Positions 8,387 to 16,346 of a stretch of DNA of 64,000 nt are shown piece by piece. The stretch covers positions 310,001 through 374,000 of the forward strand of contig NZ_VANU01000002.1 in assembly GCF_005771535.1 (NCBI RefSeq), in the 5' to 3' direction. The translations under genes were made by a program, and so were the position numbers. Position 1 is the stretch's first letter; each line of letters opens with the position of its first letter. Below the pieces are notes generated by a model. That model had not been told where the DNA came from. It saw only the letters and a program-made list of their open reading frames with translations, and did not search any database. This stretch comes from Arcobacter arenosus (GTDB lineage: Bacteria; Campylobacterota; Campylobacteria; Campylobacterales; Arcobacteraceae).

Positions 8387-8460
8387 CAAATTTTGGAGAG
8401 TTTTTTAATTCGCACTTAAAACTTATTTGAGATAGGAGTTCGCGGTTCCCTCTCAACCCA
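8360..8460 (-). ncRNA. Putative small RNA B of a tandem homologous pair
   Basis: About 100 nt on the minus strand, transcribed toward the 66-residue gene and RNA A. It carries the same 30-nt 5' hairpin as RNA A (8427-8456, identical sequence including the ACCGCGAAC loop). The linker holds GTGCGAATTAAAAA and an unpaired-looking CTCTCC, corresponding to GCGAATAAAAA and TTCTCC in RNA A, and ends in its own terminator. Promoter spacing, hairpin position and total length equal those of RNA A, so the two appear to be a duplicated regulatory-RNA gene. Targets are unknown. Confidence 0.72.
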
Positions 8461-8467
8461 TAAGAAA

Positions 8468-8493
8468 ATTATAATAGATGAGAATTAATCATT
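8468..8493 (-). promoter_or_regulatory. Promoter and operator-like box of small RNA B
   Basis: TATAAT on the minus strand at 8473 to 8468, again 12 bases before the hairpin. The plus-strand box 8477-8493 is GATGAGAATTAATCATT, identical over 17 bases to the one in front of RNA A. Sharing beyond the -10 element argues for joint regulation. Confidence 0.55.
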
Positions 8494-8594
8494 AAGTAAT
8501 AAATTGTTAATAAAAAGTTAACAATTAAACTTACTAGTAAAAAAAGAGCAAATTTTTTATTTACATATATATAATATGTAGAAAAAGGAAAATA

Positions 8595-8954
8595 ATGCAA
8601 ACAAATTTATATGATAAACCATTAATAGTATGTTCAACTTCTCCTATGACAGGTTTTTTTAGAGATGGGACATGTAGAGTATCTTTTGATGACCAAGGAA
8701 GTCATAGTGTTTGTGCTATTATGACCGATGAGTTTTTAGAATTTTCAAAATCTAGAGGAAATGATTTATCAACACCTATGCCAAATTATGGTTTCAAAGG
8801 ATTAAAAGCAGCAGATAAATGGTGTTTATGTGCTTTAAGATGGAAAGAAGCTTATGAAGCAGGGTGTGCACCAAAGATTGATGGCCACGCTACTTCAAAT
8901 CAAGCAATAAAATTTATTCCTAAAGATATTCTTTTAAAGTTTAGTGTAAATTAA
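8595..8954 (+). CDS. DUF2237 family protein
   Basis: 119-residue protein matching DUF2237 (COG3651) over its full length, with the family's CSTSPMTGFFRDGTC opening, VCAIMTDEFLEFSKSRGNDL and the C-terminal pattern RWKEAYEAGCAPKI. Five cysteines are present, two of them paired as C-L-C. The biochemical role of the family is not established. It is cytoplasmic, with a GAAAAAGGA ribosome-binding site in front. It appears to be transcribed alone, and an inverted repeat straddles its stop codon. Confidence 0.88.
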   Translation: MQTNLYDKPLIVCSTSPMTGFFRDGTCRVSFDDQGSHSVCAIMTDEFLEFSKSRGNDLSTPMPNYGFKGLKAADKWCLCALRWKEAYEAGCAPKIDGHATSNQAIKFIPKDILLKFSVN

Positions 8955-8971
8955 ACACTTAGGTTTAATTT
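8948..8971. terminator. Bidirectional inverted repeat over two convergent stop codons
   Basis: AAATTAAAC (8948-8956), 6-base loop, GTTTAATTT (8963-8971). The arms contain the stop codons of the DUF2237 gene (8952-8954) and of the convergent lipoprotein gene (8965-8967). The stem is AT-rich and rather weak for a terminator. Confidence 0.5.
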
Positions 8972-9543
8972 TCTAAATACTGTATAATCTCTTTATTTGC
9001 TCTATTTGATAGGAAATATTGGTATAACATTTTATCCACATCAAAAAGTAACTTACTTGTGTTTTGGATTTGTGTTGCAACAGTATTTGAATCAACAGCA
9101 AGTTGAACATATAACTCTTTATCTTCACTAATCCAAGTATTAACCACCTTTGAATAAGTTAGCGATTTTAATGAAATATGTTCAGCAAACTTTTTTATAT
9201 CTTTATCAAACACTTTTGGATTATCAAGTTTTTCAGTATAAGCTTTATATAATCTACCAGTTTTGGAATATATTCTTTTTAGAAGATTATTACTTGCCCC
9301 AATAAGAGCTTTTTGTTTATAAAAATCTAGGTTTTCTTCTTTTATCTCTTTTACAAAACCAATTGCTGTGATATTGTTTTTTATTTTATTATCAATTAGC
9401 CATGCAGGTGCATTTGAGGGTATCTCAATCTCTTCTATTTCTACCTTTTTTTTAGAATCAGAAAAGGGATTAAGTGAGCTTACCGAAAAACATCCGGTAA
9501 GCAAAAATGTTGAGACAAGAATAAAAAGTATATTTTTTTTCAT
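8965..9543 (-). CDS. LPP20-type outer-membrane lipoprotein
   Basis: Lipoprotein with signal peptide MKKNILFILVSTFLLTGC; the lipobox LLTGC places the lipidated cysteine at about residue 18. The mature part follows the LPP20 pattern: PAWLIDN near the start, AIGFVKEI, an ALIGASNNLLKRI helix, and a C-terminal ElyVQLAVD strand. LPP20 proteins of Helicobacter and Campylobacter are surface lipoproteins of unclear function. A longer frame begins with TTG at 9564 inside the end of purT. I chose ATG 9543 because the signal peptide starts there and AGGTAAG lies in front. It is probably co-transcribed with purT. Confidence 0.78.
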   Translation of the reverse strand: MKKNILFILVSTFLLTGCFSVSSLNPFSDSKKKVEIEEIEIPSNAPAWLIDNKIKNNITAIGFVKEIKEENLDFYKQKALIGASNNLLKRIYSKTGRLYKAYTEKLDNPKVFDKDIKKFAEHISLKSLTYSKVVNTWISEDKELYVQLAVDSNTVATQIQNTSKLLFDVDKMLYQYFLSNRANKEIIQYLEN

Positions 9544-9557
9544 AAGTTTATACTTAC

Positions 9558-10727
9558 CTAGCAATCTGAAAATTTAGAGATAATCTCTTTTGAAACTTCA
9601 AGTGCTTTTTGACTTGAGTCTTTATCAAAAGTTAAAGCAACAGCCATTCTTCTTCCAACATGAGATTGTGGTTTCCCAAATACTCTTACAAAACTATTTT
9701 TTGTAAAAGCACCATCTTCAATCTCTACTATTGGATTAAAAGTGTCATCTTTCGCTTTATATGCAGCACTTGCTCCACATCCATAATCGATGTAATCTAA
9801 AGGCAATCCTAAAACTGCTCTTACATGTAGTGCAAATTCACTTTGAGATTGAGTAATCATAGTAACCATACCTGTATCATGAGGTCTTGGACTTACTTCA
9901 CTAAAGAATACTTCATCCCCTTGAACAAACATCTCAACACCGAAAATACCTCTACCACCTAAACCGTCAGTTACTGTTTTTGCGATTCTTTGAGCGTTTT
10001 CTTTTGCTTTCTCACTCATTTGCATTGGTTGCCATGAAAAGATATAGTCACCATCTTGTTGAATATGACCAATTGGTTCACAAAATACTGTTTGTTTTTC
10101 ATTTCTAACTGTAAGCATTGTAATCTCATAATCAAATTTGATAAAGGCTTCAACTATTAATTCACTAGCATCACCTCTAGCTTCTTTAGCAATTTCCCAA
10201 GAAGATTCTAAATCAGCTTCACTTTTTGCAACACTTTGACCATGTCCTGAACTACTCATTACAGGTTTGATTACACAAGGAAATCCCATATTTGAAGCTG
10301 CTTTTTTAAGCTCTTCAAAACTACTTACAAATTCATATGGCCCAGTTTTTACTTTTAATTCTTCTGCTGCAAACTGTCTGATGTTTTTTCTATTCATTGT
10401 TTTATTAACAGCATCAGCATTAGGGATTACATGAAAACCTTCATTTTCTGCATCAAATAAAGCTTGAATATTAATAGCTTCAACCTCAGGTAAAATATAC
10501 GTAGGTTTTTCCCTTCTAATTACATCTAATACTTCATTTTTATTTTTCATATTTATAGTATATGCTTTATTTGCAACTAATTGTGCAGGAGCATTATTGT
10601 AACTATCAACAGCAATTGTTTCAATACCTAATCTTTGTGCTTCAATCACAACCTCTTTTCCAAGTTCTCCACTTCCAAGAAGCATGATTTTTATGGAATC
10701 AGATTTAATAGGTGCAGTAAATTTCAT
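9558..10727 (-). CDS. purT: Formate-dependent phosphoribosylglycinamide formyltransferase
   Basis: Purine synthesis step three: glycinamide ribonucleotide, formate and ATP give the N-formyl compound. 389 residues, the normal PurT length. The N-terminal Rossmann-like part contains [20 protein letters not shown]; the central ATP-grasp domain has [18 protein letters not shown] (phosphate-binding loop) and [20 protein letters not shown], with the metal-binding glutamates, followed by RPHDTGMVT. purM and purA are also in this window but in separate transcription units. It follows the Bax-like gene by 9 bp in a minus-strand run. Confidence 0.95.
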   Translation of the reverse strand: MKFTAPIKSDSIKIMLLGSGELGKEVVIEAQRLGIETIAVDSYNNAPAQLVANKAYTINMKNKNEVLDVIRREKPTYILPEVEAINIQALFDAENEGFHVIPNADAVNKTMNRKNIRQFAAEELKVKTGPYEFVSSFEELKKAASNMGFPCVIKPVMSSSGHGQSVAKSEADLESSWEIAKEARGDASELIVEAFIKFDYEITMLTVRNEKQTVFCEPIGHIQQDGDYIFSWQPMQMSEKAKENAQRIAKTVTDGLGGRGIFGVEMFVQGDEVFFSEVSPRPHDTGMVTMITQSQSEFALHVRAVLGLPLDYIDYGCGASAAYKAKDDTFNPIVEIEDGAFTKNSFVRVFGKPQSHVGRRMAVALTFDKDSSQKALEVSKEIISKFSDC

Positions 10728-10736
10728 TGTTTTCCT

Positions 10737-11486
10737 TTAGTGTAAATTTAACATTCTTTCGTTTCTTATCATAATAAAAAATTCTTTGTCATAATGTGCT
10801 AGATTGTTTTTTCTAATAATTGATTGTAGAATTTTAACATAGTCGTGACCAATTCCAGAGTATTTTGTCATGGTTTTTGCTAGCTTCATCCCATCAATAA
10901 ACTCTTTTTTTAATCTCATTGCTCTTCTTTTTGCTCTAAATTCATAATAAGCCCCCGTTCTGTTTAGGTTTTTCATATATGCAGCAATAGAGTCGTGTAA
11001 AGTGGGGAAAACTCTAATAAAATGTTTTTTCCCTGTTTGTCTTCTTAATGGTACCATTCCAATTTTTGGATTATATGTCCAGTGTCCAAAGATATTATTT
11101 GCTTTTTTAAAAAATCTACTTGTTCCCCAACCACTTTCTGTTGCAGCTTGTGCTAAGGCAAGTGATGGGGGGACAATATCAATTCTTCTTAAAAATTCAG
11201 TGTAATCATAAATTTCTAAAACTTTATATTTTATTTGAAGTTCTTGAAGCTTTTTATATTCAAAAGAGTCTTCCGATAAATCTTTTTTTCCCATTAAAGA
11301 TTTAATAAACTCCCTTTCTTTTAAAATTTTTCTATTTTCTAATTCTATTTGACCTACAAAGTATTCAAAGAAATATTTTTTCTTTTCAGATAATGGAAGC
11401 TTATAGTAATTTTCAGGGAATCCTGTAGCTTTCAGTGAAACCAAAAGCAAACTAAAAACAAAACTTATTTTTAAAATCACCTTCAT
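10737..11486 (-). CDS. Bax-like glucosaminidase-domain protein
   Basis: Exported peptidoglycan hydrolase candidate, 249 residues. A signal peptide (about residues 1-22) is followed by a helical region and a glucosaminidase domain (GH73/COG2992) with the catalytic glutamate in LAQAATESGWGTSRF and the downstream ANNIFGHW, FPTLHDSIAAYMKNLN and the arginine-rich RAKRRAMR helix. It should cleave the N-acetylglucosaminyl bond of the cell wall; E. coli Bax is the closest named relative. Its ATG shares one base with the dapF stop (TAATG), so translation is coupled. Confidence 0.85.
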   Translation of the reverse strand: MKVILKISFVFSLLLVSLKATGFPENYYKLPLSEKKKYFFEYFVGQIELENRKILKEREFIKSLMGKKDLSEDSFEYKKLQELQIKYKVLEIYDYTEFLRRIDIVPPSLALAQAATESGWGTSRFFKKANNIFGHWTYNPKIGMVPLRRQTGKKHFIRVFPTLHDSIAAYMKNLNRTGAYYEFRAKRRAMRLKKEFIDGMKLAKTMTKYSGIGHDYVKILQSIIRKNNLAHYDKEFFIMIRNERMLNLH

Positions 11487-12235
11487 TAAATAGTAGCCGT
11501 AAATACTTTTTTAACAGCACCTTTGAAATATACTTTGCCGTTTATTTTAGAAATAGTTAATTCTTCGCCACTTTTTGGGTAAACAAAAGTTTTTTCTTCT
11601 ACAAGGCCTAAATCAAGGGCCCTTAAAAAACATGCAACCATACCAGTTCCACATGCTAAAGTTTCCCCTTCAACACCCCTTTCATAAGTTCTAACTTTAA
11701 TTATTTTACCACTTGGTGTATTTTCAACTTTTGCAAAGTTTACATTTGCATTGTGTTCATATCTCATTTTTGCACATAAATCGTGGTCATAATTATTTAA
11801 ATCATCTGTTAGTGCAACTAAATGTGGAACTCCTGTATCAATTAAAAACCAAGTAAAACCTTCTTGTTCAAAAGGCTCTTTTATGATTTTTGGTTCAGTC
11901 ATTTGTGTTTCAACAATATTACCATCAACTTTTGACTCAATTAGTCCAGCTTCTGTTAAAAATTTCATATGTGCAGGTGCAAGGTTGTTGTTGTATGCAT
12001 AGTGAGCAACAGCTCTTGTTGCATTACCGCACATTGCAGCATCACTTCCATCACTATTTCGAAATTGCCATTTGAAATCTGCACCATCACAAGGTAAAAC
12101 AGCAACAAATCCATCTGCTCCAATACCCTCTGTTCTATTACAAAGTTTTATTGCATCTTCTGTAAAATCTTTTTCAACAAAAGAGTGAAAAATCACAAAA
12201 TCATTTCCACTGGCACTATATTTTGTATATGTCAT
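11486..12235 (-). CDS. dapF: Diaminopimelate epimerase
   Basis: Interconverts LL- and meso-diaminopimelate for lysine and cell-wall synthesis. 249 residues, slightly shorter than the 275 or so of E. coli. Both catalytic cysteines are visible: in AAMCGNATRAVAHY and in TLACGTGMVACFL. GNDFV near the N-terminus and ERGVEGETLACGTG are also typical. The start overlaps coaE (ATGA), and the stop overlaps the glucosaminidase gene, placing two cell-wall functions in one operon. Confidence 0.95.
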   Translation of the reverse strand: MTYTKYSASGNDFVIFHSFVEKDFTEDAIKLCNRTEGIGADGFVAVLPCDGADFKWQFRNSDGSDAAMCGNATRAVAHYAYNNNLAPAHMKFLTEAGLIESKVDGNIVETQMTEPKIIKEPFEQEGFTWFLIDTGVPHLVALTDDLNNYDHDLCAKMRYEHNANVNFAKVENTPSGKIIKVRTYERGVEGETLACGTGMVACFLRALDLGLVEEKTFVYPKSGEELTISKINGKVYFKGAVKKVFTATI

Positions 12236-12822
12236 AAAATCTCCCCTATAACTCTTTCAACTTCTTTTTGAAGGTTTTTAAGATTTGATGAGTTATCAAT
12301 AATTAAATCTGCTAATTGTTTTTTTTCTTCAATATCCATTTGGTTTGAAATCTTTAGCTTTGCTTCTTCTTCTTTTATATTGTCTCTATCCATAAGCCTT
12401 TTTATTTGTAACTCTTTTGGTGTGTAAACTACTAATGATTTTGGGATTGGATAGTGCATTTTTTCAAAAAATAAAGGTATATCAATAAAGTAAGGTTTTC
12501 CCTGTTCTTCAAATACCCTTGATTCTTTGTAAATCTCATCTTTGATTAAAGGATGAAGTAAAGCTTCAAGTTTTAGTTTGTTCTCTTCATTTGAAAATAT
12601 TATTTTACCTAACTCTTTTCTTATAACTTTTCCATTTTCAACATACTCTTCACCAAACATAGTGGCAATTTTTCCACTATTTTCATCAAGGAGTCTATGT
12701 GCAATTTTATCTGCATCAATTGTTAAAAAACCATGAAGTTTAAAAAGGTTACAAACTGTACTTTTACCTGTTGCAATTCCACCTGTTAAGGCTATTGCGT
12801 GTTTAAAAAAATCATTATTCAT
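12232..12822 (-). CDS. coaE: Dephospho-CoA kinase
   Basis: Last step of coenzyme A synthesis, phosphorylating the 3'-hydroxyl of dephospho-CoA. 196 residues, normal length. The P-loop is LTGGIATGKST (residues 13-23), followed by DADKIAHRLLD, LLHPLIKDEI and the FIDIPLFFE strand. It overlaps dapF by four bases and follows the spermidine-synthase-like gene by about 50 bp. Confidence 0.93.
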   Translation of the reverse strand: MNNDFFKHAIALTGGIATGKSTVCNLFKLHGFLTIDADKIAHRLLDENSGKIATMFGEEYVENGKVIRKELGKIIFSNEENKLKLEALLHPLIKDEIYKESRVFEEQGKPYFIDIPLFFEKMHYPIPKSLVVYTPKELQIKRLMDRDNIKEEEAKLKISNQMDIEEKKQLADLIIDNSSNLKNLQKEVERVIGEIL

Positions 12823-12871
12823 AGCATAGATTTTACTATAATAATGATTTATTTAAGGTTTAAAAAGAAAA

Positions 12872-13414
12872 TTATCTTTTTGCGATACCAGTTAATGCTT
12901 TGTGTTGAGCAGCTGGGAATACAAATGAAGCGTGTTGAATTTCAGTTGAATAATATTCTAAATCAACTAATAAATCAGATCTTTGTAATACAATATCAGC
13001 TGTTGGGTGATACTTTTTAGAAGCTAAAATTGATGTCTCATGACCAAATTTAAATGGCATAGCAATCCAAAATTTTGAACCAACTAATTCTAAATCTTTT
13101 TTTAATTTTTCTTCATCTTTTGAAAAGCTTGCACTTGAGAATGTAATTAATCCATCATCACAAAGTACTCTTTCAATATTTGCTAAAATCATTTCATCAA
13201 GTTGTACATCTGTGAAGATAATTACATCAATATCTTTTTCATTTTTAGAAGTCAAAATAGAAAGGTCACCAAATTCAAAATTTGCTGTATGCTTTGAAGC
13301 TTCTTTTTCTAGGTCTTTACTATTTGAACCAATAACTAATACTTTATTTGCTTCTTTATGTGTACACAATGGCGTATGTACCATCATTTCATTATATGCT
13401 TGAGAGTCTCTCAT
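12872..13414 (-). CDS. Degenerate spermidine-synthase-like protein
   Basis: 180 residues against about 280 for a normal spermidine synthase. The N-terminus YNEMMVHTPLCTHKEANKVLVIG aligns with the family's hEm-vH-pl-TH-kkVLviG signature, but the AdoMet-binding glycine loop GGGDGG is replaced by GSNSKD and the catalytic aspartates are not evident. The substrate-binding N-terminal beta domain is missing. What remains is a Rossmann half with FTDVQ and a YHPTADIVLQRSDLL tail. I infer it no longer makes spermidine and may have a structural or regulatory role. AAGGA precedes the ATG. It heads the coaE-dapF run and diverges from purM across 74 bp. Confidence 0.7.
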   Translation of the reverse strand: MRDSQAYNEMMVHTPLCTHKEANKVLVIGSNSKDLEKEASKHTANFEFGDLSILTSKNEKDIDVIIFTDVQLDEMILANIERVLCDDGLITFSSASFSKDEEKLKKDLELVGSKFWIAMPFKFGHETSILASKKYHPTADIVLQRSDLLVDLEYYSTEIQHASFVFPAAQHKALTGIAKR

Positions 13415-13488
13415 TTATAAAGGTCCTTGTATTTTATTAAATTTTCGATATAATACCACAAAATTTTTAAATAACAATAAGGAAAAAA

Positions 13489-14484
13489 ATGTCAACAGTT
13501 AGTTACAAAGATGCTGGTGTAGATATTGATGCTGGTAATCAGTTTGTAGAAAATATTAAACCACACGTAAAATCAACTTTAATTCCAGGAGTTTTAGGTG
13601 GAATTGGTTCTTTTGCAGGTGCTTTTGAGTTACCAACTGGATACAAAAACCCAGTATTACTTTCAGGAACTGACGGGGTTGGAACAAAGTTAAAATTAGC
13701 AATTGATTCTAAAAAATATGATACTGTTGGTATCGATTTAGTTGCTATGTGTACAAACGATTTATTATGTAATTTTGGTGAACCACTATTTTTCCTAGAT
13801 TATTATGCAACTGCAAAACTTGAAGTTGATGAAGCAACAGATGTTGTAAAAGGAATCGCTGAGGGTTGTATTCAATCTGAATGTGCATTAGTTGGTGGTG
13901 AAACTGCTGAGATGCCAGGTATGTACAAAGAGGGTGATTTTGATTTAGCTGGTTTTTGTGTTGGAATTGCAGAAAAAGATGAGTTAAATAGAATTGAAAG
14001 AGTTAATGCAGGTGATGTATTAATTGCACTTCCATCTTCAGGTATCCACTCAAATGGTTTTTCATTAGTTAGAAAATTACTTTTAGAAAAACTAGGAATG
14101 TCTTTAGATGATGATTTCCAAGGTAAACCATTAAAAGATGTTTTATTAGAACCAACTAGAATTTATGTAAAAGAGTTTAAAGCTAATAAAGAAAATATCA
14201 ATGCTTTAGCGCATATTACAGGTGGTGGGATTACAGAAAACTTACCAAGAGTTTTACCTGATAATTTAAAAGCTGTTATAAATAGAGATGCTGTAAGAGT
14301 GCTTCCAATCTTTGAATTTATGGGACAACATGTTGAATTAGAAGAGATGTATAGAACTTTTAATATGGGTGTTGGAATGATTTTAGTTGTAAGCCCAGAT
14401 AAAGTTGATACAGTATTATCAAATACTGATGGTTATGTTATCGGAACACTTGAAGACGGAAAAAAAGGTGTAGAGTATATCTAG
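13489..14484 (+). CDS. purM: Phosphoribosylformylglycinamidine cyclo-ligase (AIR synthetase)
   Basis: Purine synthesis step five: ATP-dependent closure of the imidazole ring. 331 residues, normal length. Landmarks: [13 protein letters not shown] at the N-terminus, [63 protein letters not shown] and [15 protein letters not shown]. An AAGGAAA ribosome-binding site precedes the ATG. It is a single gene followed by a strong bidirectional terminator. Confidence 0.97.
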   Translation: MSTVSYKDAGVDIDAGNQFVENIKPHVKSTLIPGVLGGIGSFAGAFELPTGYKNPVLLSGTDGVGTKLKLAIDSKKYDTVGIDLVAMCTNDLLCNFGEPLFFLDYYATAKLEVDEATDVVKGIAEGCIQSECALVGGETAEMPGMYKEGDFDLAGFCVGIAEKDELNRIERVNAGDVLIALPSSGIHSNGFSLVRKLLLEKLGMSLDDDFQGKPLKDVLLEPTRIYVKEFKANKENINALAHITGGGITENLPRVLPDNLKAVINRDAVRVLPIFEFMGQHVELEEMYRTFNMGVGMILVVSPDKVDTVLSNTDGYVIGTLEDGKKGVEYI

Positions 14485-14506
14485 TAAATTAGATTTATAT
14501 ATCTTT

Positions 14507-14541
14507 AAAAGGTAAGTTCAATATGAACTTACCTTTTTTTA
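14507..14541. terminator. Bidirectional terminator between purM and gap
   Basis: AAAAGGTAAGTTCA (14507-14520), loop ATA, TGAACTTACCTTTT (14524-14537) and a T-run to 14540. The perfect 14-bp stem has A-runs on one side and T-runs on the other, so it serves both convergent genes. Confidence 0.92.
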
Positions 14542-14544
14542 TGT

Positions 14545-15567
14545 CTAATTATTTGAATAAAAATCTAAAATATCAACCACTTTAGAAGCATATCCCCATT
14601 CATTATCATACCAAACTAGAAGTTTTATCATTTTTTCATTTTTTACATCTGTATATCTATGGTCTATTATTGTAGTTTTTTGCTCTTTTTTAAAATCACT
14701 TGACACAAGTGGGTCAAAATTATTTAGAACAATATTAAATTTCTGATTTTTTTCATACTCTTTAAAAATCTCTATTAGCCCCTCTTTTGTACAACTTTTT
14801 TCGACAAAAAGTGTAACATTTATTGCTCCAACTGTATCTGTAGGAACTCTAAGTGAGTTTGAAGAGATTAGTTCATGATTAAATTTTGAATCAACAAAGG
14901 AACATGCTTTTATTGTTGTTGTTTTATTTGGAATTATATTTTGTGTTGAAGAACGTCCAAACTCAAAATTGTATTCAACATCCCTTGTGGAACTACCAAC
15001 AAAATGACCATCTAAAACCCTTTGGTGGTTTAATAAAGGGTGAATAGTAACAATATCGCCACAGATAATCTTTTTCTCTTTATCAATAATCTTTAAAGCT
15101 GGCAATAAAGCAGTGGCATTACATGAACTTGTAGAGATTACTTTATATTTTTGTTTATCTAAGTCGTTTTCATTTGCACCAAGAATTAGATTTATATCTG
15201 CTTGAATATTTGGATGAGTTAAAAATATAGCTTTTACAGGTAAACTTCTAAGTTTTTCTATATTTGTTTTTACTCCACTTGAATCTACGATAATATCAAT
15301 ATCACTCAAATCTAAATCAAACAAACTAGAATGGTTTGTGATTTTTATCTTTGTTTGTGAATTTTGGATATAACTTTCTTCAACAACTTTAAATTTATCT
15401 TCTAAACTTCCATATGTTGAGTCATAATTTATTGAATAAACTATGTTTTCTATATATGGATTTATTTCATTTATTATAACAATCTCATATTCTTTTTTTT
15501 GAAGAAGTTGGATTAAAATAGACTTACCAATTCTTCCAATGCCATTTATAAGTACTTTTTCTTTCAT
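14545..15567 (-). CDS. gap: Divergent glyceraldehyde-3-phosphate dehydrogenase
   Basis: NAD(P)-dependent dehydrogenase of the GAPDH family, 340 residues. The Rossmann motif is NGIGRIGK (residues 8-15). The catalytic pair keeps canonical numbering: C149 in STSSCNATALL and H176 in VTIHPLLN. The C-terminal WYDNEWGYASKVVD is intact. The normally strict active-site wording SCTTN is SCNAT here, and QRVLDG plus SSTQNIIPNKT follow the family only loosely. It may be a gluconeogenic GAPDH, an erythrose-4-phosphate dehydrogenase or a specialised paralogue. The ATG at 15567 has no clear ribosome-binding site; a TACAAT word lies about 6 bases before it, suggesting a very short or absent leader. Confidence 0.85.
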   Translation of the reverse strand: MKEKVLINGIGRIGKSILIQLLQKKEYEIVIINEINPYIENIVYSINYDSTYGSLEDKFKVVEESYIQNSQTKIKITNHSSLFDLDLSDIDIIVDSSGVKTNIEKLRSLPVKAIFLTHPNIQADINLILGANENDLDKQKYKVISTSSCNATALLPALKIIDKEKKIICGDIVTIHPLLNHQRVLDGHFVGSSTRDVEYNFEFGRSSTQNIIPNKTTTIKACSFVDSKFNHELISSNSLRVPTDTVGAINVTLFVEKSCTKEGLIEIFKEYEKNQKFNIVLNNFDPLVSSDFKKEQKTTIIDHRYTDVKNEKMIKLLVWYDNEWGYASKVVDILDFYSNN

Positions 15568-15732
15568 AAGCGTATTGTATCATAGATTATATATATTATT
15601 TATAACTATTTAATAATCTATATTAAATTAATTTGTTTTAATAATAAGTCTATAAAAAGCTTTATTAATAGTATTTTGATAATCTTGAGTAATTTAATAT
15701 ATAATTATTACTTAAAGAATATTGAACTTTTT

Positions 15733-15766
15733 TATTAAACTAAAAATTGTAATTTTTAGTTTAATA
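15733..15766. promoter_or_regulatory. Perfect 16-bp inverted repeat before the DsrE-like gene
   Basis: TATTAAACTAAAAATT (15733-15748), loop GT, AATTTTTAGTTTAATA (15751-15766). It lies 41 bp before the ATG of the DsrE-like gene and downstream of an ATATAAT word near 15700, so it would fold in the 5' untranslated region. It could be a regulator site, a stabilising leader hairpin or the terminator of an unseen short transcript; the T-run follows neither arm well. Confidence 0.6.
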
Positions 15767-15807
15767 CCTTGATGATATGATTGATTAAATTAAAAATAGG
15801 AGATAGC

Positions 15808-16281
15808 ATGAAATTTTTTAATTTAAAATTTTTATTAAGTACACTGTTGGTATTAGGTACATTTGGATTTGCAAATGCCCAAACAGTTAAACAAAAAGTT
15901 GTTTATCATATCAACTATGATAATCCAAAACAACAAGAAGGTGCATTAAGAAATATTCAAAATCATATTAATGCAGTAGGAAAAGAGAATCTTGACATAA
16001 AAGTTGTTTTACATGGAAATGGTCTAAGTTTACTTCTTGACCCAGAATCATTAGCAAAAACAAAATTAAAGTTTGGAAATGCAAATGAGCAAATGCAAGC
16101 AAAAATCTCTGGTTTAAAAGACCAAGGTATTAAATTTAATGTTTGTGCAAATACTTTAAAAGGTAAAAACATTAACTTTGAAGATGACCTTTATGATGTT
16201 ACTGAAGGGGATATAGTTACAAGTGGAGTTGCCGAACTTGCTGTATTACAATCTCAAGGTTATGCATATATTAAACCTTGA
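15808..16281 (+). CDS. Periplasmic DsrE/DsrF-like protein
   Basis: Exported member of the DsrE/F-like (COG1416) family, about 157 residues. Residues 1-25 are a signal peptide (KFLLSTLLVLGTFGFANAQ). The mature domain has KVVYHINYDNPKQQEGALRNIQNHI, VVLHGNGLSLLL and the single cysteine in KFNVCANTLKGK, the position of the reactive cysteine in such proteins. Relatives take part in sulfur handling or are of unknown function. A longer frame starts with TTG at 15781; I chose ATG 15808 because AGGAGA precedes it and the signal peptide starts there. It stands alone, with a long perfect inverted repeat in its leader. Confidence 0.85.
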   Translation: MKFFNLKFLLSTLLVLGTFGFANAQTVKQKVVYHINYDNPKQQEGALRNIQNHINAVGKENLDIKVVLHGNGLSLLLDPESLAKTKLKFGNANEQMQAKISGLKDQGIKFNVCANTLKGKNINFEDDLYDVTEGDIVTSGVAELAVLQSQGYAYIKP

Positions 16282-16313
16282 TTTATAAGCTTTAGCTCTT
16301 TTTATAGTGTAAA

Positions 16314-16346
16314 AAATGGAAGAAAGATTTTATCTTTTTTCCATTT
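16314..16346 (+). terminator. Terminator of the DsrE-like gene, spanning the pirin stop codon
   Basis: AAATGGAAGAAAGAT (16314-16328), loop TTT, ATCTTTTTTCCATTT (16332-16346), with one G-T pair. The right arm encodes the last codons of the convergent pirin gene (stop 16330-16332). Confidence 0.6.

Noticed and set aside
7866-8520. CRISPR or transposon explanation for the repeated segment
   Set aside because: There are only two copies, each with its own promoter and terminator; no target-site duplication, no spacer regularity and no transposase.
9368-9577. 69-codon plus-strand frame opposite the LPP20-type gene
   Set aside because: It is the mirror of the lipoprotein signal-peptide region, which gives spurious hydrophobic codons on the opposite strand.
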